NCBI GenBank assembly: GCA_947456805.1
Contig: CANGTN010000002.1
Coordinates: forward strand, 49,126-113,125
Reading direction: 5' to 3'
Length of the DNA: 64,000 nucleotides
Source of the DNA: Chitinophagaceae bacterium
GTDB lineage: Bacteria > Bacteroidota > Bacteroidia > Chitinophagales > Chitinophagaceae
Shown: in pieces, positions 38,107 to 47,097 of the stretch
Numbering within the stretch: position 1 is the first letter of the stretch
Layout of the letters: each line of letters begins with the position of its first letter
Notes under the pieces: generated by a model
Seen by the model: only the letters and a program-made list of their open reading frames with translations
Database searches by the model: none
What the model was told of the DNA's origin: nothing
Program-made: the position numbers and the translations under genes

Positions 38107-41100
38107 TTATCTCAAGACTGTAAGCCATCCACTTCTGATAGGTTTATTATCACCAGTGTTGATGATGTAATAGTACACTCCTATTGGAACTGGGCTACCA
38201 TTTTTCCTTCCATCCCAAGGTGTTGCATATCCTTTTGATTGAAATATGATTTGCCCATTTCTATTAAAAATTTGAACAGTAGCATTTGGAAATAAATTCA
38301 GATTAGTAATATCCCAATTATCGTGTAATCCATCTCCATTTGGTGAAAAGACATTAGGTATTTTTAAATCTTTTAATAATTTCACATTAACCGTATTACT
38401 TGCACGACAGCCGTTTTCATTAGTTACAGTTAATTTGTATAGCATGTCTGTTAAGGGATTTATTACCCAAGGGTTAGCAGTTGTATTGTTTGAAAGATAT
38501 GTTGAAGGAGTCCATAAATAATTGAATAAAGCACCTCCTGTAACTGTACTAATCAGTTGTATACTATCACCTTCAAATACATTTTTATCAGGTCCTGCGC
38601 TGACAATTGGATTGGCAAATATTACTACATTTACTGCGGTTGATAAATTGCTACAACCATTGCTGTTACTGACTTTCACGGTATAGTTTCCTGCTTCTGT
38701 TATTTGTTGAGAATTGCTTGTGCCACCTGAAATTAAAATGCCATCTCTAAACCATTGATTATCTGTTGATGCAGAACTATAAAGTATTAACGAACTGTCT
38801 GCACATATTTGTAATGGTCCTGTAGGAGTTATTGTTGGAATTGTAGGGGCAGAAACTACATTCACACTAATTGTTGCTTGTGGACTTTCGCAATTGTTAA
38901 TTGTTTGTGTTACGTAATAATTGGTTGAACCAATAACCGTTGTTGATGGTATTGGGCTTGTACTTGTGCCGACGCTACTATTTGGTAAATTATACCACAA
39001 CAGATTTGAGCCTGTTGCTGTTAATGCTGTTGCTGTTGTGTTTTGGCAATATACAATTGGAGTAGTTACAATTGGTGTATTTGGTATTGCATTAATTGTG
39101 ATTGTTGCAGTTGGTGTAATGGTACAGTTACCAACTGTTAAGGTGTAGGTAATAGTATAAATTCCTGGTGTACTAGCAGCAAGATCAATAACTCCTGTCG
39201 TTGCATTAATGATCAATCCATTGCTACTACTGAATGTTCCGCCGGATGTTCCTGTGATTGTTGGAATTGTTGTTCCAACAGCACAAAATGAATTTGCAGA
39301 ATACGTAAATGTAGCAACCGGTAATGGATTGACAGTAATGCTAAATGTTGTTGGTGCGCCGCTGCAAATACCACTTTGCGAAATAAAATTGCCCAATGAA
39401 TGTGGTGCTAAACCAACTCCTACATTTGTCGTTACTACGTTTGTTGCTGTATTAATTACTGATACATTATTTGATCCAAAATTTGCAATAAATGCTTTAC
39501 TACCATCGGCAGTGAATGAAATACCTTGTGGATTACTTCCTACAGAAATTGTTCCAGATACTGTGTTTGTTGCTGTTTTGATTACAGAAACATTTCCACT
39601 CAATTGATTGGTTACATATACTTTCATTCCATCGGGAGTTACTGCAATTCCATTGGGTGCAAAACCAACGGGAACGCTTGTAATAACAGAATTGGATGAA
39701 GTATTGATGATTGAAATATTGTTCGATCCGAAGTTGGTAACATACAATCTGCTTCCATCAGGGCTGATTGCTGCGGTAATTGGTTGATTACCTACTCCAA
39801 TTGAAGTAATTACAGTATTGGTAGCAGTATTAATCACAGAAATATTATTGGAGTTTACGTTGGCTACATAAACTTTGCTACCATCAGGACTGATTGTTAC
39901 TCCTTGTGGTTGCAATGAAATGGGAATAGTTGCAACAACTGAATTAGTTGCAGTATTGATAACGGAAAGTGTGTTTGATAATTGATTTGCAACATATACT
40001 CGGCTTCCATCTGGACTAACAACAAGTCCCATTGGTTGGCTTCCAACTCCAATTGTATTTACAACAGTATTTGTAGCAGTATTAATTACAGATACTGAAT
40101 TGGCTCCATAGTTGGTTACATATACTTTCGTTCCATCTGAACTTGCTGAAACTCCAAACGGATTACTTCCAACCGTAATTGTTGCGGTGACTGTATTGGT
40201 GTTGGTATTGATGACCGTTACGGTGTTACTTAATGGAAATGATGTAACACTTCCATAATTAGCAATGTAAGCAAATGATGAAGGAACAGGTGTTGCAGTA
40301 ATTGTTGCGGTAATAGGTGTTGTGCCAGTATTTAATGCGGTAAATGATGCGATATTTCCTGTTCCATTTGCTGCTAAACCAATAGCTGTATTATTATTTG
40401 TCCAGTTGAAAATATTCGTTCCTGCTCCCGAAAAATTAATGGGGGTTGTTGATGTATTTGTACAAACTGTTTGATTGGATACTGCATTTATGCTAGGTGC
40501 TGCATTAATATTTATTGTAATGCTTGCTCTTGGGCTTTCACAACCATTTACTGTCTGACTTACATAATAATCTGTATTTCCTATTGCTGTTGTAATAGGC
40601 GTTGGTGCAGTTGTATTTCCAGTTCCACCTGTTACAGCATTGTACCACAATAAATTTGTACCGGTTGCAGTTAAAGCAGTTGCTGTAACATTTTGACAAT
40701 AGCTAATTGGTGTGGTAATAGTTGGTGCTGCTGGAGTTGCATTTATAGTTACAACAATATTTGCTCTTGGACTTTCACAAGCACCCGATGTTTGACTTAC
40801 ATAATAATTTGTATTGCCTGCTGCTGATGTTGAAGGTATTGGTGCAGTTGCACTTCCTATGCCACCAGTTGCAGCAGTGTACCACAATAAATTAATACCT
40901 GATGCAATTAAAGCATTTGATGTAGCGTTTTGGCAATATGTAATTGGAGTAGTAACTATAGGTGCTGCTGGAGTTGCGTTTACTGTAACTACAATAGTTG
41001 CTCTTGGGCTTTCACAACTATTTGCTGTCTGAGTTACATAATAATTTGTATTGCCAGTTGTTGTTGTATTAGGTATTGGTGCAGTTGCATTTCCTGTGCC

Positions 41101-42285
41101 ACCCGTTGCAACATTGTACCACAATAAATTAGTACCCGTTGCAGTCAAAGCTGTTGTTGCAGCGTTTTTACAATATGTAATTGGAGTAGTAACTATAGGT
41201 GCTGCTGGAGTTGCATTTACTGTTATTAAATTAGTTTGTGAAATAGGGCAACTGGAAGTACCGGAAATATAGTTTACCGTATATGTAATTTCATAAGTAC
41301 CATTCAATCCAGAAGGGTTAAATAAGTTTCCACTCACGCCAATTCCACTCCATGTTCCACCACTGGTTCCCGTAATTAAATTGGTTAAGTTGATAGATGA
41401 GGTATTTGAGCAAATTGTACCAGATGGTGCTGTCCAACTTGCAGTTGGAATATCTCCACCACTATTAATTGTAAGAGTTAAGCCAGCTGAATAATTAGGT
41501 GAAGATGAAGCATATGAAGTTGCAGAACTATAGCTAGTCCAATTAGTTGGATTGCTTATTCTTGATATCCAAGTTGTTTGATTGGCAGCAGATAATGGTC
41601 CTGTGTATTTATTGTAGGCTGCGCCATTAGTAGGCGCCATACTAAAGCAATTCATGCCGGGATATAAACCTGATTCTCCTGAAGATTGCTGAAAAGATGA
41701 CCAAGACCCACTAGTTGAGAAACCGAACAATATTCTACCATTATTTCCGGGGAAAGTGGCATTTGGTGAAGTTCTACTACCATTAATTGTGCAAAGAGAA
41801 CTTAACTCAGACCATATGCCTCCTTGTGCAAAATAAATTTGATCGCCACCTGAATTAATATTGAAATCATTGGCAAGTACAGAATAATTAGTATTTGTTG
41901 GATGAACGTATAAATCCGTAACAGCCCATCCATTATCAGGAGACAAGAAAGTGTATGGAGAGGTATTTCTAAATGTTATGACAGTTCCTGCTGCGATTGT
42001 TGGTCCAGTTCTTGTAAACTTAGCTCCGCCTTCTTGTCCACAACTCCACAATCCTGCAAGGCAATTTTCATACCCTGCGTCTAATATTTGAATTTCCGTA
42101 CCGGTCATTATCGGTTTAAAACAAACAAAGCTGATTTCATCTTTTGTATTAAGTGTTCCAGAAGAGGCGAGATTTGCATTAACTGCCACAATCGCTAAAT
42201 CCCCTCTATTCAATATAGTTTGAGAATGGATATTTTTAAATGCAAAAAATATTAAAAATGATAGGAGGAAGTATTTTCTATACAT
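38107..42285 (-). CDS. Large secreted surface protein: Ig-like repeats, YVTN propeller, type B gliding C-terminal domain
   Basis: This 1392-residue protein has a signal peptide (MYRKYFLLSFLIFFAFKNIHSQ) and an N-terminal region of about 270 residues with several Cys. Three near-identical 79-residue Ig-like repeats (ATPAAPIVTTPITYC...) follow, then another Ig-like segment, seven YVTN-type 42-residue repeats, two further Ig/PKD-like regions with a fourth copy of the 79-residue repeat, and a final 90 residues beginning IPNVFSPNGDGLHDNW. That end is the gliding-motility-associated type B C-terminal domain (CHU_C type), recognised by type IX secretion. Function is probably adhesion or surface scaffolding. 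It is flanked by a serine tRNA and tatD. Identity as a T9SS cargo is strong; the ligand is unknown. Confidence 0.9.
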   Translation of the reverse strand: MYRKYFLLSFLIFFAFKNIHSQTILNRGDLAIVAVNANLASSGTLNTKDEISFVCFKPIMTGTEIQILDAGYENCLAGLWSCGQEGGAKFTRTGPTIAAGTVITFRNTSPYTFLSPDNGWAVTDLYVHPTNTNYSVLANDFNINSGGDQIYFAQGGIWSELSSLCTINGSRTSPNATFPGNNGRILFGFSTSGSWSSFQQSSGESGLYPGMNCFSMAPTNGAAYNKYTGPLSAANQTTWISRISNPTNWTSYSSATSYASSSPNYSAGLTLTINSGGDIPTASWTAPSGTICSNTSSINLTNLITGTSGGTWSGIGVSGNLFNPSGLNGTYEITYTVNYISGTSSCPISQTNLITVNATPAAPIVTTPITYCKNAATTALTATGTNLLWYNVATGGTGNATAPIPNTTTTGNTNYYVTQTANSCESPRATIVVTVNATPAAPIVTTPITYCQNATSNALIASGINLLWYTAATGGIGSATAPIPSTSAAGNTNYYVSQTSGACESPRANIVVTINATPAAPTITTPISYCQNVTATALTATGTNLLWYNAVTGGTGNTTAPTPITTAIGNTDYYVSQTVNGCESPRASITININAAPSINAVSNQTVCTNTSTTPINFSGAGTNIFNWTNNNTAIGLAANGTGNIASFTALNTGTTPITATITATPVPSSFAYIANYGSVTSFPLSNTVTVINTNTNTVTATITVGSNPFGVSASSDGTKVYVTNYGANSVSVINTATNTVVNTIGVGSQPMGLVVSPDGSRVYVANQLSNTLSVINTATNSVVATIPISLQPQGVTISPDGSKVYVANVNSNNISVINTATNTVITSIGVGNQPITAAISPDGSRLYVTNFGSNNISIINTSSNSVITSVPVGFAPNGIAVTPDGMKVYVTNQLSGNVSVIKTATNTVSGTISVGSNPQGISFTADGSKAFIANFGSNNVSVINTATNVVTTNVGVGLAPHSLGNFISQSGICSGAPTTFSITVNPLPVATFTYSANSFCAVGTTIPTITGTSGGTFSSSNGLIINATTGVIDLAASTPGIYTITYTLTVGNCTITPTATITINAIPNTPIVTTPIVYCQNTTATALTATGSNLLWYNLPNSSVGTSTSPIPSTTVIGSTNYYVTQTINNCESPQATISVNVVSAPTIPTITPTGPLQICADSSLILYSSASTDNQWFRDGILISGGTSNSQQITEAGNYTVKVSNSNGCSNLSTAVNVVIFANPIVSAGPDKNVFEGDSIQLISTVTGGALFNYLWTPSTYLSNNTTANPWVINPLTDMLYKLTVTNENGCRASNTVNVKLLKDLKIPNVFSPNGDGLHDNWDITNLNLFPNATVQIFNRNGQIIFQSKGYATPWDGRKNGSPVPIGVYYYIINTGDNKPIRSGWLTVLR
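38854..39090 (-). repeat. Fourth, separated Ig-like 79-residue repeat
   Basis: This encodes a diverged copy of the 79-residue unit (AIPNTPIVTTPIVYC... ending CESPQATISVNVV). It lies after the propeller and away from the three-copy array at 40504-41214. The separation suggests that the propeller module was inserted into, or shuffled within, an older Ig array. Confidence 0.75.
39381..40278 (-). repeat. Seven 42-residue YVTN beta-propeller repeats
   Basis: Seven units of about 126 bp each encode the pattern VYVTN...NSVSVINTATNTV...I.VG..P.G...SPDG. Seven blades is the number needed to close one propeller. The first and last units are the most diverged, as expected when termini close the ring. 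Confidence 0.88.
40504..41214 (-). repeat. Three tandem 237-bp Ig-like repeats
   Basis: Units start at 41214, 40977 and 40740 (read leftward), spaced exactly 237 bp. Each encodes 79 residues with one Cys near the start (TYC) and one near the end (CESPR), likely a disulfide. High nucleotide similarity indicates recent duplication or gene conversion. Confidence 0.9.
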
Positions 42286-42447
42286 ATTTTCAATTATGGT
42301 ATGTTTTTAATCAGAACCAGTTAATTTAAAATAATTTAGCTCAAAATTTTTATCCACGAATTTAGACTTAATTTCTGTCCTATTTATTCAATCCTTGGAT
42401 TTAATATTAACATAGCATTCTTACTCTATTTTTTTAATCTTTGCTAC

Positions 42448-43215
42448 ATGAATTTAATTGATACACATTGTCATTTGTATTTGCCCGAGTTTAAAGATGA
42501 TACTGCAGCTATCATACAAAGTGCTCAAAGCCTTGGAGTACAAAAATTTTATTTACCTGCAATCAACAGTGAATGTATTGATGATATGTTGCTGTTGGAA
42601 GAACAATATCCAAATGTTTGTATTGCTATGATGGGCTTGCATCCTTGTTATGTAAAAGAAAATGTGGTAGATGAATTGGGAATTGTAGAATCATGGTTAG
42701 CCAAAAGAAAATTTGCAGCAATTGGTGAAATAGGGTTGGATTTTTATTGGGATACAACATTTGCATCGCAACAACTTCATGCCTTTCAAACTCAAATGGA
42801 ATGGGCATTACATTATCATTTGCCCATTGTTATTCATACAAGAAATGCCATGCAACAAACCATCGATGCAGTAAAGCCATTTGCAAAAAAAGGCTTGACA
42901 GGTATTTTTCATTGTTTTAGCGGTAGCTATGAAAGTGCTACACAAATTATTGACATGAACTTTGCATTAGGCATAGGCGGTGTTATAACTTATAAAAATG
43001 CAGGTCTGCCGGAAGTATTGCAACATATAGATTTAAAGCATATCGTTTTAGAAACAGATGCACCATATCTTACGCCTGTACCTCACAGAGGCAAACGCAA
43101 TGAAAGTGCTTATCTGGAGTACATTGTAGCCAAACTTGCAGCAGCAAAAAATTGTTCTGTACAAGAAGTTGCAGCCATAACTACAGCTAATGCAATAAAA
43201 ATATTCGGTAGCTGA
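42448..43215 (+). CDS. tatD: TatD-family metal-dependent hydrolase
   Basis: TatD-type enzymes are TIM-barrel deoxyribonucleases/hydrolases. The 255-residue protein has the metal ligands in DTHCHLYLPEF (residues 5-15), EIGLDFYWD near residue 93, HTRNA near 130, HCFSG near 152 and ETDAPYLTP near 202. The exact family member (TatD, YcfH or YjjV) is not resolved. The start codon lies 5 bp after a TTTG motif, so the message may be leaderless. The promoter of the downstream serine tRNA overlaps its last codons. Confidence 0.93.
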   Translation: MNLIDTHCHLYLPEFKDDTAAIIQSAQSLGVQKFYLPAINSECIDDMLLLEEQYPNVCIAMMGLHPCYVKENVVDELGIVESWLAKRKFAAIGEIGLDFYWDTTFASQQLHAFQTQMEWALHYHLPIVIHTRNAMQQTIDAVKPFAKKGLTGIFHCFSGSYESATQIIDMNFALGIGGVITYKNAGLPEVLQHIDLKHIVLETDAPYLTPVPHRGKRNESAYLEYIVAKLAAAKNCSVQEVAAITTANAIKIFGS

Positions 43216-43234
43216 TTGGTAACTACTATTTTTG
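43204..43234 (+). promoter_or_regulatory. Promoter of tRNA-Ser(GGA)
   Basis: TATTTTTG at 43227-43234 matches TAnnTTTG. TTCG at 43204-43207 is an imperfect -33 element 19 bp upstream. It overlaps the tatD 3' end. Confidence 0.6.
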
Positions 43235-43251
43235 TTGCCCATTAGATAAAC

Positions 43252-43338
43252 AGAGGGGTGTCCGAGTGGTTGAAGGAGCACGCCTGGAAAGTGTGTATAC
43301 GGGAAACTGTATCGAGGGTTCGAATCCCTTCCCCTCTG
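43252..43338 (+). tRNA. tRNA-Ser, anticodon GGA
   Basis: The acceptor stem is AGAGGGG/CCCCTCT with discriminator G and no encoded CCA. The anticodon arm CACGCCTGGAAAGTGTG carries GGA, which reads TCC and TCT. The long variable arm and GGTTCGAATCC T arm fit a class II serine tRNA. The body is very close to E. coli tRNA-Ser(GGA). The length is 87 nt. Confidence 0.96.
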
Positions 43339-43345
43339 CTAATAC

Positions 43346-43379
43346 AAAAAAAGACCTAAATTATATTAGGTCTTTTTTT
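43346..43379. terminator. Terminator after tRNA-Ser(GGA)
   Basis: AAAAAAAGACCTAA/TTAGGTCTTTTTTT with a 6-nt loop. It can act on both strands, ending the tRNA and the convergent lipoprotein gene that stops at 43401. Confidence 0.9.
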
Positions 43380-43400
43380 ATTAATTGCGATAATTCTTTT

Positions 43401-45182
43401 TTATCTTCTTGCTCTGAAGTTACATTGAATTGGATGATTAGTATTTGTAGAACTATCTCTCAAGATTGCAGTAAAACTACCCGCAATATAAGTACCTGTT
43501 AATGTGCCGTATTCGGTTGTAGTAACTGTTGAGCTGTTTGGTGTATAAACATACCGAGGACTATTTGTAGCACTAGTACCTACACTAAGTGAAGTTAAAG
43601 GGTAAGTGCCAACACCATTTCCATTGAAAGAAAAAGAAATACTTTTTTGTGTATTCGGTGATGAGCTACCATAACCATAGATTGAAGTACCAGTTGTAGT
43701 TCCCTGAGTATTGGTAAATGCAATTATAGAATCTGTAGGTGGTAAAATTGAATAGTTAACACCATCAATATTGTAGTAAATATATCTTGCAGTAGATATT
43801 CCACATGCAGTAATCGAACCCAAGTTGGTAGTTGGATTAGTTATTACCATTGTTGCAGTAGCACTTTGTTGATTGTTGGTTGCATCAACGGCATAATAAG
43901 TTATACTAGGTGATGACGAACAACTTAAAAAAGATAAGCTGAATACTCCACTAGCATTGGTAACTGCTGTGTAGTTATTGGTTCCAACCGAAATCTTTAC
44001 AAAACCATTCGTAACTGCGTTATTACTGCAGTTTACAACAGTACCCGAAATGGAAATTGAATTTTGAGCAGGTATGGTTACAGTTATAGTACCCAAAGAG
44101 TTGGTAGTACCTGTAACAAAAGGACCAATATTTTGTGAAAAGATAGGAGTATTGCATGTGTAGCCGGATGATACTTCCAAAACCAAAGATTCATTGGATG
44201 GTACTTGTCCTGTTACATATCCCGTTGAATCAGTAAATCCATAAGAGGAAGAACCATTGGCTCTTTTAATTCTTATCAATGCATGTTGCAAGGGAGCATT
44301 ATTTTGGTTGATAAATTTTGCAGAGAATCTGGCCAATGGAAAATTAGCATCGCAATTCCAAAATGAAAAATGGCTGACATCTGCAATATAAGCACTACCA
44401 GTTTTTGTAGCAGTACCTTCTTGTTTCCATAACCCTGTGGTATCATTAAAACTCCACAATGCAATTGTGCTAGGGGCTGTAGCCAATATAGATGACGGAA
44501 TAGGAAATTTAATATTTGCTTTTTTCCCATTTGCAATTTGTAGTTTTTCACCATTTGTACCTGTCAGTTCTACCCCTAACATTCCAAAACTTTGTAGTAC
44601 TTGCTCTGAACCGCTTGCATCAATCCCTCTTAAATCGCCAGGCATCTGTCTATATAAATCTGTAGAGGTAGGATTAATCCATGTCATTGCAATTGATACA
44701 TCACCTGTGTATGCATTTCCTGTAGTGATGTTGATGATTCCGTTTGCTGGTAATGTAATTGCAGAACCGTTACCAATATTTAATGTACCACCTGATATTG
44801 CATTAATCTTACCCACAGAAATTTTAGAAAGAAGCATTATTTCTACATAATGTTTTTGATTTTCCTTTGCAAAAAATGTTCTGCTACCTTTAAAGTATCC
44901 AGATTTTTGAACAGTAACAACAGCAGCTGATTCATTTAAACTTGCATTATTGATTCTGAAGTTCCCATTTAAATCTGTTGTGGCAGTAGAATTTCCAGCA
45001 GTAATAGTGGCTCCAGAAATTGGCTGATTACTTTCATCTACAATTCTTCCTGTGACAATTACTGAAATTTTATTTACGGGGAATGGATTATTAGAATCGC
45101 CGGAAGAGTTTTCTTTTTTGCATCCTGAGAACATAGCAAAAAAGACACAAACAATCAGGCACATTCGGTTAATGGTATTCAT
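43401..45182 (-). CDS. Surface lipoprotein with carboxypeptidase-regulatory-like domains
   Basis: This 593-residue protein starts with a lipoprotein signal (CVFFAMFSGCKKE, Cys near residue 21). A CarboxypepD_reg-like beta-sandwich follows near residues 43-110 (VTGRIVDESNQPISGATI). Further Ig-like beta domains include ISGTVVNCSNNAVTNGFVK near residue 380 and a Ser/Thr/Asn-rich C-terminal third. There is no type IX secretion C-terminal domain, so it is probably lipid-anchored to the outer membrane. The function is unknown; the modules suggest adhesion or binding. It is convergent with tRNA-Ser(GGA) and separated from it by a terminator. Confidence 0.82.
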   Translation of the reverse strand: MNTINRMCLIVCVFFAMFSGCKKENSSGDSNNPFPVNKISVIVTGRIVDESNQPISGATITAGNSTATTDLNGNFRINNASLNESAAVVTVQKSGYFKGSRTFFAKENQKHYVEIMLLSKISVGKINAISGGTLNIGNGSAITLPANGIINITTGNAYTGDVSIAMTWINPTSTDLYRQMPGDLRGIDASGSEQVLQSFGMLGVELTGTNGEKLQIANGKKANIKFPIPSSILATAPSTIALWSFNDTTGLWKQEGTATKTGSAYIADVSHFSFWNCDANFPLARFSAKFINQNNAPLQHALIRIKRANGSSSYGFTDSTGYVTGQVPSNESLVLEVSSGYTCNTPIFSQNIGPFVTGTTNSLGTITVTIPAQNSISISGTVVNCSNNAVTNGFVKISVGTNNYTAVTNASGVFSLSFLSCSSSPSITYYAVDATNNQQSATATMVITNPTTNLGSITACGISTARYIYYNIDGVNYSILPPTDSIIAFTNTQGTTTGTSIYGYGSSSPNTQKSISFSFNGNGVGTYPLTSLSVGTSATNSPRYVYTPNSSTVTTTEYGTLTGTYIAGSFTAILRDSSTNTNHPIQCNFRARR

Positions 45183-45246
45183 AAAAAATAGTTTAGTTAT
45201 TGGTAATTATCTTCCTGTTTTATGAAGATAGGAAAAATTGAATTAA

Positions 45247-45639
45247 TTATAATTTTTTACTCCAGTTCTTATCATACTTTACAAACCAACTTAACCAAAG
45301 ACTTCTCGATAGTCGCATCATTGGCGGTTGAATTGCTAGTAATAAAAAACAAGTAATTCCCAACCACCAAAAAATTGTATTGTTATTTATATTTACATTA
45401 AATAAAACCACAGATGCAACATAAGAGGTTACTAAAAAAGCAACCGATAAAGCATAGCTTACATAACCAGTTCCATAATAAAATCCAACTTCAATTTCAG
45501 TAGATTGATTGCAAACAGGGCAATGTTCATTCATACTAAGATTATGTTTGAAATTATATGCATTATTTGAAGTGAAAAGATTGCCCTGTCTACATCTGGG
45601 ACATTTATTGGTAAGAACAGTTTTAAGATATTGGATCAT
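45247..45639 (-). CDS. DUF983 zinc-ribbon membrane protein
   Basis: This 130-residue protein starts with a zinc ribbon: CPRCRQGNLF near residues 13-22 and CPVC near residues 40-43. Two membrane helices follow (about residues 58-82 and 88-108), with the family segment FYYGTGYVSYALSVA. This is the DUF983 layout, and the function is unknown. It lies 59 bp after murF on the same strand, with which it may be co-transcribed. Confidence 0.87.
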   Translation of the reverse strand: MIQYLKTVLTNKCPRCRQGNLFTSNNAYNFKHNLSMNEHCPVCNQSTEIEVGFYYGTGYVSYALSVAFLVTSYVASVVLFNVNINNNTIFWWLGITCFLLLAIQPPMMRLSRSLWLSWFVKYDKNWSKKL

Positions 45640-45698
45640 TTATTAAAGCTATTTAATAAATGCAAGGTAACCATAAAACTCAACGATTGAGTTAAAAT

Positions 45699-46988
45699 CT
45701 ATGATATTATTTTCTCCATTTGCATACTTCGTGAACCTTTGATTAAAACGTGTGCATCTTGAAAATGTTGTTCCTTAAACCAAACTTTTGCTTCTGCAGA
45801 ATTATTAAAAAACAGGTACGGATGTTGAATATTTTTATAATCGCCACCAACTAAAACTACTTTACTCCATTGGTGTTTTTGAATTAGATTAACGATTGCT
45901 TCATGCTCTGAAATACTCTCTTCCCCTAATTCCATCATTCCACCTAACATAATTATTTTTTCGGCCGCTTTAATTTTTGCAAAATTTTCAATAGCTGCCC
46001 TAGTACTCGTAGGATTAGCATTGTAGGCATCTAAAATTATTTTATTAGACTCCATATTCAACATTTGACTTCGGCTGTTGCTTGGTGTATAATTTTCAAT
46101 TGCAGTTTTTATTTTATCGCTTGAAATGTTGAAATAATTTCCTATTGCAACCGCGCATAAAACATTTGGTAAATTATAATCACCTACCAGTTGTGTTTTT
46201 ATATTTTCTTGAAAAGGTTTATTTAAAATCACTTCCAAAAAAGGTTCAGACAATGTAGCGTTCCCAACTACTTCTCCGCTTTCAGTTCCATATTCAATTA
46301 TATTCGGAATACCAATGCTCATTCTCTTTAAGTAATCATAATTATTGTAAATAAAAGCAATTCCATTTGTCTCTCTTAAGAAATTAAATAGCTCACCCTT
46401 GCCTTTTTTTACGCCTTCAATTCCTCCAAATCCTTCCAAATGTGCTTTACCACAATTGGTAATAATTCCATGGGTTGGTAAGGTATATGCACAATAGCCC
46501 TCGATTTCTTTTTGATGGTTAGCACCCATTTCAATTACAGCTATTTCTGCATCAGGTTGTATACTTAAAATAGTAAGCGGAATACCTATATGGTTATTTA
46601 AGTTGCCCTGTGTGGTATATGTATTAAAACTGCTTGATAAAACTGTGCTCACAAGCTCTTTGGTGGTTGTTTTTCCATTACTGCCGGTAATGGCAATAAA
46701 TGGGATTTTAAATTGCGCTCTATGGAATTTTGCAAGTGCCTGCAGAGTTGTAAGCACATCTTTAGTTTGTATTAATTGATCTGAAATGATGTTTAAAGGT
46801 TCATCAACTATTGCGTAAGCAGCACCCATTTTTATGGATTCCTCAGCAAATAAATTGCCATTAAAATTAGGCCCTTTTAATGCAAAAAATAAATCACCTT
46901 TTTTTATTTTTCTGGTATCTGTTTGTACAGAGGGGAATTGTAAAAACAGTTCATATAATTGTTCTATCTGCACAATATTTTTTTTCAA
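45699..46988 (-). CDS. murF: UDP-MurNAc-tripeptide:D-Ala-D-Ala ligase MurF
   Basis: MurF completes the pentapeptide of the wall precursor. The 429-residue protein has the N-terminal SVQTDTRKIKKGDLFFALKG segment, the ATP-binding GSNGKTTTKEL motif near residue 103, EMGANHQKEIEGYC, and KTEXX-type C-terminal ILDAYNANPTS near residue 307. It is not in the dcw cluster, unlike in E. coli. Instead it follows gldJ, an arrangement I recall from other Bacteroidota. The gldJ terminator separates the two. Confidence 0.96.
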   Translation of the reverse strand: MKKNIVQIEQLYELFLQFPSVQTDTRKIKKGDLFFALKGPNFNGNLFAEESIKMGAAYAIVDEPLNIISDQLIQTKDVLTTLQALAKFHRAQFKIPFIAITGSNGKTTTKELVSTVLSSSFNTYTTQGNLNNHIGIPLTILSIQPDAEIAVIEMGANHQKEIEGYCAYTLPTHGIITNCGKAHLEGFGGIEGVKKGKGELFNFLRETNGIAFIYNNYDYLKRMSIGIPNIIEYGTESGEVVGNATLSEPFLEVILNKPFQENIKTQLVGDYNLPNVLCAVAIGNYFNISSDKIKTAIENYTPSNSRSQMLNMESNKIILDAYNANPTSTRAAIENFAKIKAAEKIIMLGGMMELGEESISEHEAIVNLIQKHQWSKVVLVGGDYKNIQHPYLFFNNSAEAKVWFKEQHFQDAHVLIKGSRSMQMEKIIS

Positions 46989-47044
46989 AATTAAAGCTAT
47001 TCAAACAACAATTAAATTGAAGTTGTGAAGTTTCATCTAAAAGC

Positions 47045-47078
47045 AAAAGCCACCAGAAAAATATCTGATGGCTTTTTT
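47045..47078 (-). terminator. Terminator after gldJ
   Basis: On the - strand GCCATCAGA pairs with TCTGGTGGC (one G-U pair) around an A/T loop, flanked by A and T runs. It lies 20 bp after the gldJ stop, upstream of murF. Confidence 0.72.
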
Positions 47079-47097
47079 TCGCTGTATTTACCTTTCC

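Noticed and set aside
38107-41214. Direct repeats that might be taken as a CRISPR array or transposon.
   Set aside because: The units are 126 and 237 bp, in frame, and encode protein modules; there are no short spacers, transposase or terminal repeats.
40471-41272. Several Cys/Tyr-rich or Val-rich ORFs on the + strand opposite the surface-protein gene.
   Set aside because: They are repeated shadow frames produced by the 237-bp repeats of the real gene on the - strand.
42350-42358. TTATCCACG, one mismatch to the DnaA box, near dnaA.
   Set aside because: It is a single site about 4.5 kb from dnaA, with no cluster or AT-rich unwinding region beside it. No box cluster is visible next to dnaA either, so I do not call an origin.
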